A DNA stretch of 47,349 bases from Clostridium sp. CAG:451 (lineage in GTDB: Bacteria; Bacillota_I; Bacilli_A; RF39; UBA660). A program made the translations under genes and the position numbers. Of the stretch, positions 30,937 to 38,854 are shown one piece after another (within the stretch, counting starts at the first letter, position 1; each line of letters begins with the position of its first letter). Below the pieces are notes generated by a model. The model did no database searches. It worked only from the letters and a program-made list of their open reading frames with translations, and was not told the origin of the DNA. The DNA is taken from contig FR901050.1 of NCBI GenBank assembly GCA_000438295.1, positions 1-47,349 of the forward strand. Reading direction: 5' to 3'.

Positions 30937-32721
30937 ATGTTAGGTGATATTAAAGAAATAGTTGATAATAATGTCTTTGTTAATTTAACTATCGATCTTG
31001 CTAAACAAACAAACTTAGTTGATTTACATGTAATATTTGAAGATGGAAATGATAAAGTAGTAGGACAAATAGTTAGTACTACAAAAACAGACTTAAAAGC
31101 AAATATTGTAGGAGAAATAAAAAACAATAGCTTTATTCCAGGAGTTAGTAGTAAACCATCTTTTAGATCTAGTGTTAGAATAGTTAATATGGAAGAGTTA
31201 GCACTTATTTTAGGAAAACAAACACCAGATAAGGGAGAAGTACTTTTTGGATATTCAACAATATATCAAAACTACCCAATTCATGTTAATATTAACTCCT
31301 TCTTTAGTAACCATTTTGCTATTTTAGGAAATAGTGGAGCTGGTAAGAGTTTTACTGTAAGTAGAATTTTTCAAAATATCTTTGCTAGTCAAACAGCTAG
31401 TCCAGTAGGTGCACATGTCGTTATGTTTGATGCATATGGCGAGTATACAAGAGCTTTAAAAGATATAGACAAAGTTAATCCTAATATGCATTATAAAACT
31501 TATACCACTAATACAACAGTTAGTGATGCTAGTGGTGGTATTATAAACATACCATTATGGTTACTTGGAGTAGATGATATAGCTTTACTTCTAGATGTTA
31601 CATCTACTAACCAATTACCAATTATTGAGAAAGCTTTAACCTTAGTTCCTATCTTAACAGGGGAAAATGAGATGGTTCTAAAGTATAAGAACGATATAAT
31701 AGCAAGAGCTGTTGAGGATATCCTTTTAAGTGGATCACAGTCTACTAAGATAAGAGACCAAGTAACAGCTGTTCTTACTAAGTTTCATACTAAAGACTTA
31801 TCACTTGAAAGTTTAATAGTTCAACCAGGATATACCAGGACCCTAAAACAATGTCTTTATATTGATAAAATGGGAAAATTAGTAGAGATGGAACTAGTAG
31901 TAAACTTTGTAAAACAGTTTATTTTAGAGGATAGGGAAATAGCACCACAAACGGATAAATTTATCGCTTATACTCTAAAAGACTTAGAAACTGCTATGGA
32001 CTTTGCCCTAATTAGTGAAGGAGTATTAAAAAGTGATAAAGTTTATGACTATGCTAATGTCTTAAGTGTTAGACTTCATAGTTTAGTAAATAGTCCTAAT
32101 CATGTATTCTTTGATTCAACAGCTTATATAGATAGAGCAACTTATATAAATGATTTATTTACGGATGTAAATGGTAATCACTGTCAAATAGTAAACTTTA
32201 ATATCAGTTATATAGATGATAGACTTGCTAAAGTAATTACTAAAATTTTATCTAAATTAGTCTTTGATTATACTGTTGAAAATCCAAATCGTGGTAGTAT
32301 GCCTTTCCATATTATTATTGAAGAAGCTCATAGATATGTCCAAAAAGATACTGATACGGAAATACTAGGTTATAATATCTTTGATAGAATTACTAAAGAA
32401 GGTAGAAAGTATGGAGCCTTGCTAGGACTTATTACCCAAAGACCAAGTGAACTTTCTGATACTGCTATTTCCCAGTGCTCTAACTTTATTGTCTTAAGAA
32501 CACTTCATCCTAAAGATTTGCATTATATAAAAGAAATGGTTCCTAATGTATCAGCAGAAATAGTAGAAGAACTTAAAAACTTAAAACCAGGTAACTGTAT
32601 TGCCTTTGGTAATGCTTTTAAAGTACCAATTAGTATGTATTTTCAAAAGGCAAATCCTGAACCATTATCTAATAATGTTGATGTTAGTAGTGTTTGGTAT
32701 CAAGATGGAAATATGATGTAA
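30937..32721 (+). CDS. HerA-type DNA translocase/ATPase (DUF87)
   Basis: Hexameric FtsK/HerA-family ATPase of 594 residues. It begins with a HAS-barrel-like domain (residues 1-95, GQIVSTTKTDLKANIVGEI), then Walker A FAILGNSGAGKSFT (about 126-139), VVMFDAYGEY, Walker B FHIIIEEAHRYV, and the sensor/arginine-finger part GLITQRPSELSDTAISQC. In archaea HerA works with the nuclease NurA in end resection; no nurA gene is adjacent here. Bacterial homologues also occur in anti-phage modules (with Sir2 or DUF4297). Here it is flanked by housekeeping genes, so a general DNA role seems more likely. The 3' end overlaps the rhomboid gene tail to tail by 22 nt. Confidence 0.85.
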   Translation: MLGDIKEIVDNNVFVNLTIDLAKQTNLVDLHVIFEDGNDKVVGQIVSTTKTDLKANIVGEIKNNSFIPGVSSKPSFRSSVRIVNMEELALILGKQTPDKGEVLFGYSTIYQNYPIHVNINSFFSNHFAILGNSGAGKSFTVSRIFQNIFASQTASPVGAHVVMFDAYGEYTRALKDIDKVNPNMHYKTYTTNTTVSDASGGIINIPLWLLGVDDIALLLDVTSTNQLPIIEKALTLVPILTGENEMVLKYKNDIIARAVEDILLSGSQSTKIRDQVTAVLTKFHTKDLSLESLIVQPGYTRTLKQCLYIDKMGKLVEMELVVNFVKQFILEDREIAPQTDKFIAYTLKDLETAMDFALISEGVLKSDKVYDYANVLSVRLHSLVNSPNHVFFDSTAYIDRATYINDLFTDVNGNHCQIVNFNISYIDDRLAKVITKILSKLVFDYTVENPNRGSMPFHIIIEEAHRYVQKDTDTEILGYNIFDRITKEGRKYGALLGLITQRPSELSDTAISQCSNFIVLRTLHPKDLHYIKEMVPNVSAEIVEELKNLKPGNCIAFGNAFKVPISMYFQKANPEPLSNNVDVSSVWYQDGNMM

Positions 32722-33260
32722 GAGAAGATGAAACCGCATAAGGCACCAAGAAAATGACTTCCATGAGAGACAGAATCTTTAGCACCTAATAATCTAATCT
32801 CATCAACCACATAGAAAAGTACAATAAGAATAAAAGTTAGAGGTATCTTGTTAGTAGAAAAATTAACAAAAGATGATAGAACTATCAACATAAAAGTAAT
32901 ACCACTAGCACCTAATATTTTATTTTTTGTAAAAATAGAGTTAAAAAGACCAATTACCGTAGCAGTTATTAAAATCATTATTAAAAGATTAAGACTACCA
33001 TACTTTTCTTCTATCATCGGACCAATAAGTAAGATATAAAGAAAATTATGAGTAAAATGACTCCAGTTAGCATGACCAAAGATATGAGTAACTAGTCTTA
33101 AATAAGTAAGTGGATTTAGTAAACTACTGCGGTAAGTTGAAAAAAATAAATCATTACTTTTTCCTTTAGTTAATATATTTAAAATAAGAGATATTAAAGA
33201 AATAAAGAAGAATGATAAAATAATTAAAGAGTTATATTCTAAATAGTTAAAGATATTCAT
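32700..33260 (-). CDS. Rhomboid family intramembrane serine protease
   Basis: Six-helix membrane protease of 186 residues. The catalytic Ser is in GASGITF (residues 117-120) and the His in SHGSHFLGALCG (about His169). The substrate-side signature HFTHNFLYILLIGPMIEEKYG (key HFTHN and EEKYG) is also present. I chose the ATG at 33260, which has AAAGGTGG a few nt upstream; a longer reading from 33290 passes through that ribosome site. It is convergent with the HerA-like gene and shares 22 nt with it. Confidence 0.85.
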   Translation of the reverse strand: MNIFNYLEYNSLIILSFFFISLISLILNILTKGKSNDLFFSTYRSSLLNPLTYLRLVTHIFGHANWSHFTHNFLYILLIGPMIEEKYGSLNLLIMILITATVIGLFNSIFTKNKILGASGITFMLIVLSSFVNFSTNKIPLTFILIVLFYVVDEIRLLGAKDSVSHGSHFLGALCGFIFSYIIFPS

Positions 33261-33385
33261 TTTAGACCACCTTTCTAGACAATTATACAATAAAAGTGTC
33301 TAGCTAAGCTAGTGGCTTAAAAAAGTCTTTTCCTTTTTAGAAAAATATGTTATTATAAATAGTAGTTAGGTAGGAGGTTAAGCAT

Positions 33386-33820
33386 ATGGCTTTCAACGAT
33401 AAATTAAAAAAATTAATGGGACAAGATGATACAGCAACAAATGAAGATATAAAAGAGGAGGAGTATTACAAAGTGTCAAGAGAAGAATATGAAGATGAAA
33501 ACGGGGTAGCTGGTAGCAAGATGATGTTACTTGAACCACGTGCTTATTCAGAATCACAACAAATAGCAGATCATTTAAAAGATAGAAATGCAGTAGTAGT
33601 TAACTTAAAAAGAGTAACACCAGATCAAGGTAAAAGAATAGTAGATTTCTTATCAGGTACTCTTTATGCTATTGGTGGTGACTTACAAAAATTAGGTGGA
33701 GGAATTTTCCTTTGTACACCAAACAATGTAAATGTTGAAGGTAAGATTACTGATGACGTGCCAGCTAAAACAAGTGGTAAAAAGTCTAAACAAGAAGAAG
33801 ACGATGAGTTTGACTGGTAA
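33386..33820 (+). CDS. sepF: Cell division protein SepF
   Basis: FtsZ-binding division factor that can replace FtsA function. The N-terminal amphipathic membrane helix MAFNDKLKKLMG is followed by an acidic linker and the SepF core LLEPRAYSESQQIADHLKDR, VVVNLKRVTPDQGKRIVDFL, SGTLYAIGGDLQKLGGGIFLCTP. At 144 residues it is normal. AGGAGG precedes the ATG. It is followed by divIVA as in the division gene cluster of Bacilli, although the ftsZ and ylm genes are not beside it. Confidence 0.93.
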   Translation: MAFNDKLKKLMGQDDTATNEDIKEEEYYKVSREEYEDENGVAGSKMMLLEPRAYSESQQIADHLKDRNAVVVNLKRVTPDQGKRIVDFLSGTLYAIGGDLQKLGGGIFLCTPNNVNVEGKITDDVPAKTSGKKSKQEEDDEFDW

Positions 33821-33846
33821 TAACTAACCCGAAAGGGGGATATGTG

Positions 33847-34284
33847 ATGGATAAGTTTCATTATGAAGCTAATGGTTATAATAGAAGTGAAGTAAATGCT
33901 TTTATTGAAAGAGTAATTAGGGAAACTGAAGGTATTATTAATAAGTGTCAAGAACAAAAAGATGAGATTAAAGATTTAAAAGATAAACTAGAAAGCTATA
34001 AAATTTTAGAAGATAGTATTAACAAGTCTATTGTTAATGCAGAAAAAACTAGTGATAATATAAAACGTCTTGCTAGAGAAGAAGCTAATGTAATAGTTAG
34101 TGATGCTAAAAATAATGCTTCTAGAATAGTTAATGATGCTCTAATTAGGTCAGAAAGAATTGAACAGCAAGCTGATGTCTTAGAAAGAAATATTAAAATA
34201 TTTAAAAGAAAATTAAAGATTATTGTTGAACAACAATTAGCAGTAGTAGAAGAAATAGAAGTGTTGGACTTAGACGAATCTTAA
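33847..34284 (+). CDS. divIVA: DivIVA family cell-division/pole protein
   Basis: Curvature-sensing coiled-coil protein of poles and septa. The conserved N-terminal membrane-binding block reads YEANGYNRSEVNAFIERVIRE, then a coiled coil from about residue 28 to 125. Its 145 residues resemble short DivIVA or GpsB. ATG 33847 is used because GGGGGA (33835-33840) lies 6 nt upstream; GTG 33844 is closer than usual. A CCC-GAAA-GGG hairpin (about 33828-33837) overlaps that ribosome site. A terminator-like hairpin overlaps the 3' end. Confidence 0.85.
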   Translation: MDKFHYEANGYNRSEVNAFIERVIRETEGIINKCQEQKDEIKDLKDKLESYKILEDSINKSIVNAEKTSDNIKRLAREEANVIVSDAKNNASRIVNDALIRSERIEQQADVLERNIKIFKRKLKIIVEQQLAVVEEIEVLDLDES

Positions 34285-34296
34285 GTCTATTTTTTG
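34266..34296 (+). terminator. Terminator-like hairpin at the end of divIVA
   Basis: GACTTA (34267-34272) pairs with TAAGTC (34282-34287), followed by TATTTTTT. It lies just before the relQ ribosome site and may attenuate relQ. Confidence 0.5.
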
Positions 34297-34312
34297 CTAG
34301 GAGGGAATTTTT

Positions 34313-34942
34313 TTGGAAGAATTAACGGAAAGTTATGAAGAATTATTACTTAAATATAATGCTGCTTTAAAAACGCTTGAGACACAAATTGCTATTTTAT
34401 TGCAAGACTTTGAATTTAAAAATCATTATAATCCAGTAGAGCATGTTAAGAGTAGAATTAAGAGCTATGACAGTATTGTAAATAAGCTAAGAAGTAGAGA
34501 TTATGAAGTGAATGTTACCAATATCGAAGATCATATTCATGATGCAGTGGGAATTAGAATTGTATGTTCTTTCTTATCAGATGTTTATACAATAGTAAAA
34601 TTACTAGAAGATAGTGATCAAATAACTGTTCATACTAAAAAAGATTATATTTCAAATCCTAAAGATAGTGGCTATTCTAGTTATCATTTACTTGTCTATG
34701 TTCCCGTTTATTTAATTGATGGAGTAGAGATGGTAGAAGCAGAAATTCAAATTAGAACTGTTGCTATGGACTTTTGGGCTAGCTTAGATCATAAGATAAG
34801 ATATAAATTTAAAGGTGATATTCCTAAGGAAATTCAAGATAATATGTATAAGTGTGCACTTGATATAAATAATCTAGATCATAAGATGGTTGCTATGAAT
34901 GATAAGATGCAAACATTGATTGAAGATCAAGAAATAATTTAG
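34313..34942 (+). CDS. relQ: Small alarmone synthetase RelQ (GTP pyrophosphokinase)
   Basis: Makes (p)ppGpp from ATP and GDP/GTP; single-domain synthetase without hydrolase or ACT domain. Motifs: HVKSRIKSYDSIVNKL, DAVGIRIVCSF, YISNPKDSGYSSYHLLVYV (substrate and Tyr-stacking loop), and VEAEIQIRTVAMDFWASLDHKIRYK. The C-terminal helical tail suits the RelQ tetramer; 209 residues is typical. The start is TTG at 34313, with AGGAGGG exactly 6 nt upstream. A shared bidirectional terminator separates it from hsp20. Confidence 0.92.
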   Translation: MEELTESYEELLLKYNAALKTLETQIAILLQDFEFKNHYNPVEHVKSRIKSYDSIVNKLRSRDYEVNVTNIEDHIHDAVGIRIVCSFLSDVYTIVKLLEDSDQITVHTKKDYISNPKDSGYSSYHLLVYVPVYLIDGVEMVEAEIQIRTVAMDFWASLDHKIRYKFKGDIPKEIQDNMYKCALDINNLDHKMVAMNDKMQTLIEDQEII

Positions 34943-34945
34943 TTA

Positions 34946-34978
34946 AAAAAAGGAACCAATATTTGGCTCCTTTTAATT
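34946..34978. terminator. Bidirectional terminator between relQ and hsp20
   Basis: AAGGAACCAA pairs with TTGGCTCCTT (one mismatch), with T/A runs on both outer sides. It ends relQ on the plus strand and hsp20 on the minus strand. Confidence 0.85.
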
Positions 34979-34979
34979 A

Positions 34980-35366
34980 TTATTTAATATCAATAAGTTT
35001 TTTATTTTTATTTTCATCAATCTTTGGAACAGCAATATGTAAAGTACCATTATTATATGATGCTTCAATATTCTCTTCATCCACATCACCTAGATAGAAA
35101 CTACGAGAATATTTTCCATAAACTCTTTCACGACGAAGATATTTTTTCTTTTCATCCTTTTCTTCTTCTTCATGCTTTTTCTCAGCACTAACTATTAAAT
35201 TTCCTTTATTGCATTCTACTTTAATTTCTTCCTTTTTGAAGCCAGGTAAATCCATATCTACATGATAAGTATTATCTTTTTCATAGATATCACACTTCAT
35301 CTTAGCTCCTTCTTCTTCAAATAAATCATCTAATGCGTTATCAAAATAAAATCTTCTTGGTAACAT
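34980..35366 (-). CDS. Small heat-shock protein (Hsp20/alpha-crystallin)
   Basis: ATP-independent holdase chaperone of 128 residues. The alpha-crystallin domain (about residues 20-115) has DIYEKDNTYHVDMDLPGFKKEEIKV, key pieces VDMDLPGF and KVECNKGNLIVSAEK, then RSFYLGDVDEENIEASYNNG and the HIAVPK strand. The C-terminal IxI-type anchor is weak. I chose ATG 35366, with AAAGGAAAG upstream. Upstream lies a CIRCE-like element with a promoter built exactly as at htpG, so both are probably HrcA-controlled. Confidence 0.9.
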   Translation of the reverse strand: MLPRRFYFDNALDDLFEEEGAKMKCDIYEKDNTYHVDMDLPGFKKEEIKVECNKGNLIVSAEKKHEEEEKDEKKKYLRRERVYGKYSRSFYLGDVDEENIEASYNNGTLHIAVPKIDENKNKKLIDIK

Positions 35367-35392
35367 AATTATCACTTTCCTTTCACAATTAT

Positions 35393-35434
35393 GTTATAAC
35401 ACTATTTCTGGCACTTGTCAAGTAAGAGTGCTAA
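35393..35434 (-). promoter_or_regulatory. hsp20 promoter with CIRCE-like element
   Basis: Read on the minus strand: TTAGCACTC (35434-35426), 9-nt spacer, AAGTGCCAG (35416-35408), 15 of 18 CIRCE positions. TTGACA (35421-35416) is the -35 box and TATAAC (35398-35393) the -10 box, 17 nt apart. The position of TTGAC within the CIRCE spacer is identical to htpG. Confidence 0.75.
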
Positions 35435-35488
35435 TAATAGACAAAATTTTTAAATATAGAAAATATATAAACTAATTTAGTTATTGAA

Positions 35489-36979
35489 TCACTCTTTAAT
35501 TATATCTTTTAGTGAATTTTTATATTCATTAATCTTATCTTTGTATTCTTCAATTTTATCTTTTAAAGCTTGGTTTTCTTCTTCAAGATTATCATTTTTA
35601 TTTTCTAATTCAGTAATAGTATCTTCATAAGATGCAATTGTATTTTGATATTCCTTTTCCATATTACTTGATTCTATCATTCTATTTTTTAACTCTTCAA
35701 TATTTTTACTACTACCATAGATAGTAATATTATATGAATAAAGTTTATCATAATTATGGAGAGTTTTTTTACTAAGATCTTTAAGTATTATTTCTTTCAA
35801 TTTTTTAACATTGTTCTTATTAATGGAATTTATAAATAAGGAATCATTGTCTTGAAATTCTATCTTACTAAAGTCACTATAGTATTTAACTTCTACTTTA
35901 AAAGTATCACTAAGAGATTCATCTACTATATAGTTAGTATTGTAATGATTAAGATAGGATAGATTACTAGATGCGTTAATTTCTTTAACAATAGTACTTT
36001 CTTTAATATTATCAGGTGCTTTATTAACATAACTAGTATTAGAAATATCAACCATAAGTAGTCCAAAGGATAGACCAAGTCCAGCAATAGAGATAATAAA
36101 ACTTAAACCTAGTCTTTTAAAAGCTAGTTGTCTATTAAAGATAAAGTCTAAAACCATTTCTATTATTACTAAACATAATAAAATAGAAAAGATTAGTCCT
36201 AGAGTAATGCTACTGTAGAATATTCCTCTTAATATTAATAGAAAATTGATAAGAAGTCCTGTACATAAGAAGAAGAAAAATACTAAGACGGGTAGGGCAC
36301 AACATATTACCATAAACTTAATAAAATAAATAATTATCTTTCCTAGAATAGTAAAGAATACATTGGAGTTGTTACTATATATTACTACTTTTTCATCAGG
36401 TATTTCCTCTTTAATATTACTAGTCTTTTTAATAACTGTTTTATCTAGATAAATTATTTTAAATAGATAGATAAATAAAAAGATAAAAATAACTAAATAG
36501 ATTAGTTCAAGGACTAAATCAAATAAATCTTTGATAGTATTAACAACGAAAGTATTACTAAAATTACTAACGACATTAGTAATACTATTTTGAATAAGCA
36601 TAAATGGTACCTTTAATAATAGTAGTAGTATAAAGATTAAGCCCATAACAAGTATACACTTAATAGTATCTTTAAAGGACATGGCTCTAAACATTTGATA
36701 GGTTTTATTAATTAACTCTAAAGTATTATCAATAAAATTATCAAAGTTTAATTTCTTTTTGTTAGCAAGACCTATCTCTTTAATATCATCATTAGTTAAC
36801 TCTTCTAAACTACATTTAAATATTTTACAAAGAGATAGTAATTTATCCATTTCTGGATAAGTAATACCACTTTCCCATTTAGAGACAGATTGTCTTGTAA
36901 CATCTAACATATTAGCTAGTTCTTCTTGTGAAAGATTATTTTTCTTTCTTAACATTTGGAGTTTTTCATTGAAACTAAT
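35489..36979 (-). CDS. XRE-type regulator with membrane domain and coiled-coil tail; probable ATT start
   Basis: The N-terminal helix-turn-helix reads FNEKLQMLRKKNNLSQEELANML with DVTRQSVSKWESG (residues about 3-40). Then comes a membrane region with about six segments (residues 95-300), an extracytoplasmic part and a C-terminal coiled coil (ENKNDNLEEENQALKDK). A DNA-binding domain tethered to the membrane suggests signal-coupled repression; target unknown. Start: the conserved FNEKLQ lies upstream of the first ATG (36955), and in that frame a TAA stop is followed at once by ATT (36979). GGTG lies exactly 6 nt before this ATT, whereas ATG 36955 has no ribosome site. I therefore extend it to 36979 (496 residues). 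Confidence 0.75.
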   Translation of the reverse strand: MSFNEKLQMLRKKNNLSQEELANMLDVTRQSVSKWESGITYPEMDKLLSLCKIFKCSLEELTNDDIKEIGLANKKKLNFDNFIDNTLELINKTYQMFRAMSFKDTIKCILVMGLIFILLLLLKVPFMLIQNSITNVVSNFSNTFVVNTIKDLFDLVLELIYLVIFIFLFIYLFKIIYLDKTVIKKTSNIKEEIPDEKVVIYSNNSNVFFTILGKIIIYFIKFMVICCALPVLVFFFFLCTGLLINFLLILRGIFYSSITLGLIFSILLCLVIIEMVLDFIFNRQLAFKRLGLSFIISIAGLGLSFGLLMVDISNTSYVNKAPDNIKESTIVKEINASSNLSYLNHYNTNYIVDESLSDTFKVEVKYYSDFSKIEFQDNDSLFINSINKNNVKKLKEIILKDLSKKTLHNYDKLYSYNITIYGSSKNIEELKNRMIESSNMEKEYQNTIASYEDTITELENKNDNLEEENQALKDKIEEYKDKINEYKNSLKDIIKE

Positions 36980-37080
36980 TTATATCACCTCGAGATAATT
37001 TTATAATAGAACCTTGGTTGCTATCTACCAACTATTAGTTGTTTTTTGTAAATTTTTAGTTGCATTTATATTTTAACATA

Positions 37081-37104
37081 GAAAAAAACTCTTTTTTAGA
37101 GCTA
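37081..37104 (-). terminator. Terminator of the 202-residue unknown gene
   Basis: On the minus strand CTCT pairs with AGAG around an A loop and a run of seven T follows. Short stem. Confidence 0.55.
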
Positions 37105-37105
37105 A

Positions 37106-37714
37106 TTATTTTTTTAATTTAACTTTGTTTTTATCTTCATTTTCCAATTTTTTATCTAAGTTAAACATCATATTGTCAACTGCTGCTAAAGGATATATAC
37201 ATTCTTCGATTATTTCCTGATAGCTTTTATCAAAATTGTCTCTTGCTTTTTCAAAATGTTTATCAAGCTCTTGCTTTAGTTCTATATCATGTTCTTGAAC
37301 TAATGCATAATATTCAAATTTTAACTTATCACTTACTTTTAGAAGACCGATGTGTTTTGGATAAAAAGCAACTAGAGTATTAATTATTTTTTTATACTCA
37401 TTACTATTTTCAAAAATATTAAATTCATTAAACTCGTCCTCATCATACATTATAGGTATTTTTCTTTCTGTTATTAATTCAAATACTTCATCATTTCCCA
37501 TGTATCTAAATATTATTGGTAGTAATCCATCATTGCAAATTTTTGTGTTATAACTCTTTTCTAATACAATCTCACTAAGTTCAATAGTTTTACTTTCAGT
37601 ATTCAACGTTAATTTGACTAGTGGACTGTAGCTGTCATAATCATCACTTATAATTGCTATAAAATAATCTCCCTCTTTTATTGGCGTTTTATCATCATAT
37701 TTTAAATTTCCCAT
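37106..37714 (-). CDS. Unknown acidic cytoplasmic protein
   Basis: I do not recognise this 202-residue protein. The N-terminal half is strand-rich (KEGDYFIAIISDDYDSYSP, VKLTLNTESKTIELSEIVLE), the C-terminal half helical (EHDIELKQELDKHFEKARDNF) and it ends in a basic KNKVKLKK tail. No signal peptide or membrane segment is seen. AAAGGAAC lies upstream of its ATG, and it has its own terminator, so it is a free-standing gene. Confidence 0.55.
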   Translation of the reverse strand: MGNLKYDDKTPIKEGDYFIAIISDDYDSYSPLVKLTLNTESKTIELSEIVLEKSYNTKICNDGLLPIIFRYMGNDEVFELITERKIPIMYDEDEFNEFNIFENSNEYKKIINTLVAFYPKHIGLLKVSDKLKFEYYALVQEHDIELKQELDKHFEKARDNFDKSYQEIIEECIYPLAAVDNMMFNLDKKLENEDKNKVKLKK

Positions 37715-37770
37715 ATTTATAAGTTCCTTTCTTTTGGCCTTACTATAACATAAACTAATATAAATATCAA

Positions 37771-37796
37771 AAGAAAAAAGCTCCTTTTTTGAAGCT
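37771..37796 (-). terminator. Terminator of the lipoprotein gene
   Basis: On the minus strand AAGCTTC pairs with GGAGCTT (one mismatch) around an A loop, then a T run. Confidence 0.7.
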
Positions 37797-38254
37797 TATT
37801 TACAAGTAGCACCAAGTTGTTCATATAGACTTTTGACACTACTTAGTTTTACTTTACCATCATTTATTAACTGGCTATTAGCTGAATCGATTTCTATTAG
37901 TTTTTTAGTGTCAATCTTAGCATAGTTAATATCAACAGTAGAAACTAATTTGTTACCATCAATAGTAACATTATAAGTATAATACTTAATATCTTTATAA
38001 GGAGTATAAATTTTTTCTATTTGTTCCTTATAAGTATTAAGTGTAGTGGTATCACTAGTTTCAATAGACTCTTCACTTTGAACTCTGTTTACATAATCAC
38101 CACTATAAGTTACTTTATAATTTAGATTAGTTTTCATCCCACTTTGATTCATAGTTCTAGTACAAGTCATAGTTTTTTCTTCACTAGATGAACATCCTGT
38201 TACTAAGAATACTACTAACATAGTAACTGCCAAAAATAAATATTTTCTTTTCAT
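37796..38254 (-). CDS. Lipoprotein, DUF1307/YehR-like
   Basis: Secreted lipoprotein of 152 residues: signal peptide KRKYLFLAVTMLVVFLV with lipobox LVTGC (Cys21). The mature part has MTCTRTMNQSGMKTNLNYKVTY at its start and a second half VTIDGNKLVSTVDINYAKID, ending ATCK, with two cysteines that may pair. The fold outline (Cys at each end, strands around YKVTYSGDYV) resembles the DUF1307/YehR lipoproteins of Firmicutes. Function unknown. It has its own terminator and is divergent from the next gene. Confidence 0.65.
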   Translation of the reverse strand: MKRKYLFLAVTMLVVFLVTGCSSSEEKTMTCTRTMNQSGMKTNLNYKVTYSGDYVNRVQSEESIETSDTTTLNTYKEQIEKIYTPYKDIKYYTYNVTIDGNKLVSTVDINYAKIDTKKLIEIDSANSQLINDGKVKLSSVKSLYEQLGATCK

Positions 38255-38357
38255 TATTTCCTCCCTCTATTATTACTTTATCATAAAATTATTAAGTTTA
38301 CCACATCTTTCGACAAATTAATACTATAGTTATTGTTATGTTAGTGTTGGTGATAAT

Positions 38358-38807
38358 ATGTATAAAAGATTTATATTTTCTTTAATAATAGCAATTGTTA
38401 GTGGAGCATTACTTGGTCATACTTTGTTTGAAAAGTTTAAAGAAGAGGAACAGACTGTTTTTAATGATATGAGTCCTATCTATTTCTTAAGAGAGGGAGT
38501 TTATGATAATTTAGAGTATGCCTTAGCAAGTGCTAATAAGTTTGATACTAAAATTATAGTAAAAGAGAAAGCTAAATATTACCTTTATCTAGCTATTTCT
38601 AAAAGTGAAGATAATTTAGCAAGTATTAAAAAAATTTATAATGATAAAAACTTAGTAGTAGAGACTAAAAATATAAATAATGAAAGTTTTCTAACCGCTC
38701 TTGAACAGATGGAAAATTTGTTTAAGAAAGCTTCTAGTGATGAAGAAAAACTAACCATTGAAAAAGTAATCCTAGCTAATTATGAAGAATTAGTTTTAAA
38801 GAATTAA
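38358..38807 (+). CDS. Membrane-anchored SPOR-like protein, upstream of radC
   Basis: A 149-residue protein with one N-terminal membrane segment (FIFSLIIAIVSGALLGHTLF, residues 5-24) and an outside domain. SPIYFLREGVYDNLEYALAS and IIVKEKAKYYLYLAISKSED resemble a peptidoglycan-binding SPOR domain (a FLQxGVYxxxxxA start and a YxVxxG-type strand), which in spore formers occurs in SpoIIB-like proteins. This is an inference from pattern only. GGTGAT precedes the ATG, and radC follows after 47 nt with its own ribosome site, near division and sporulation genes. Confidence 0.55.
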   Translation: MYKRFIFSLIIAIVSGALLGHTLFEKFKEEEQTVFNDMSPIYFLREGVYDNLEYALASANKFDTKIIVKEKAKYYLYLAISKSEDNLASIKKIYNDKNLVVETKNINNESFLTALEQMENLFKKASSDEEKLTIEKVILANYEELVLKN

Positions 38808-38854
38808 GGATAAAACTAATATTTACTGTTTATAATTAAGGTAGGAGGAAAAAG

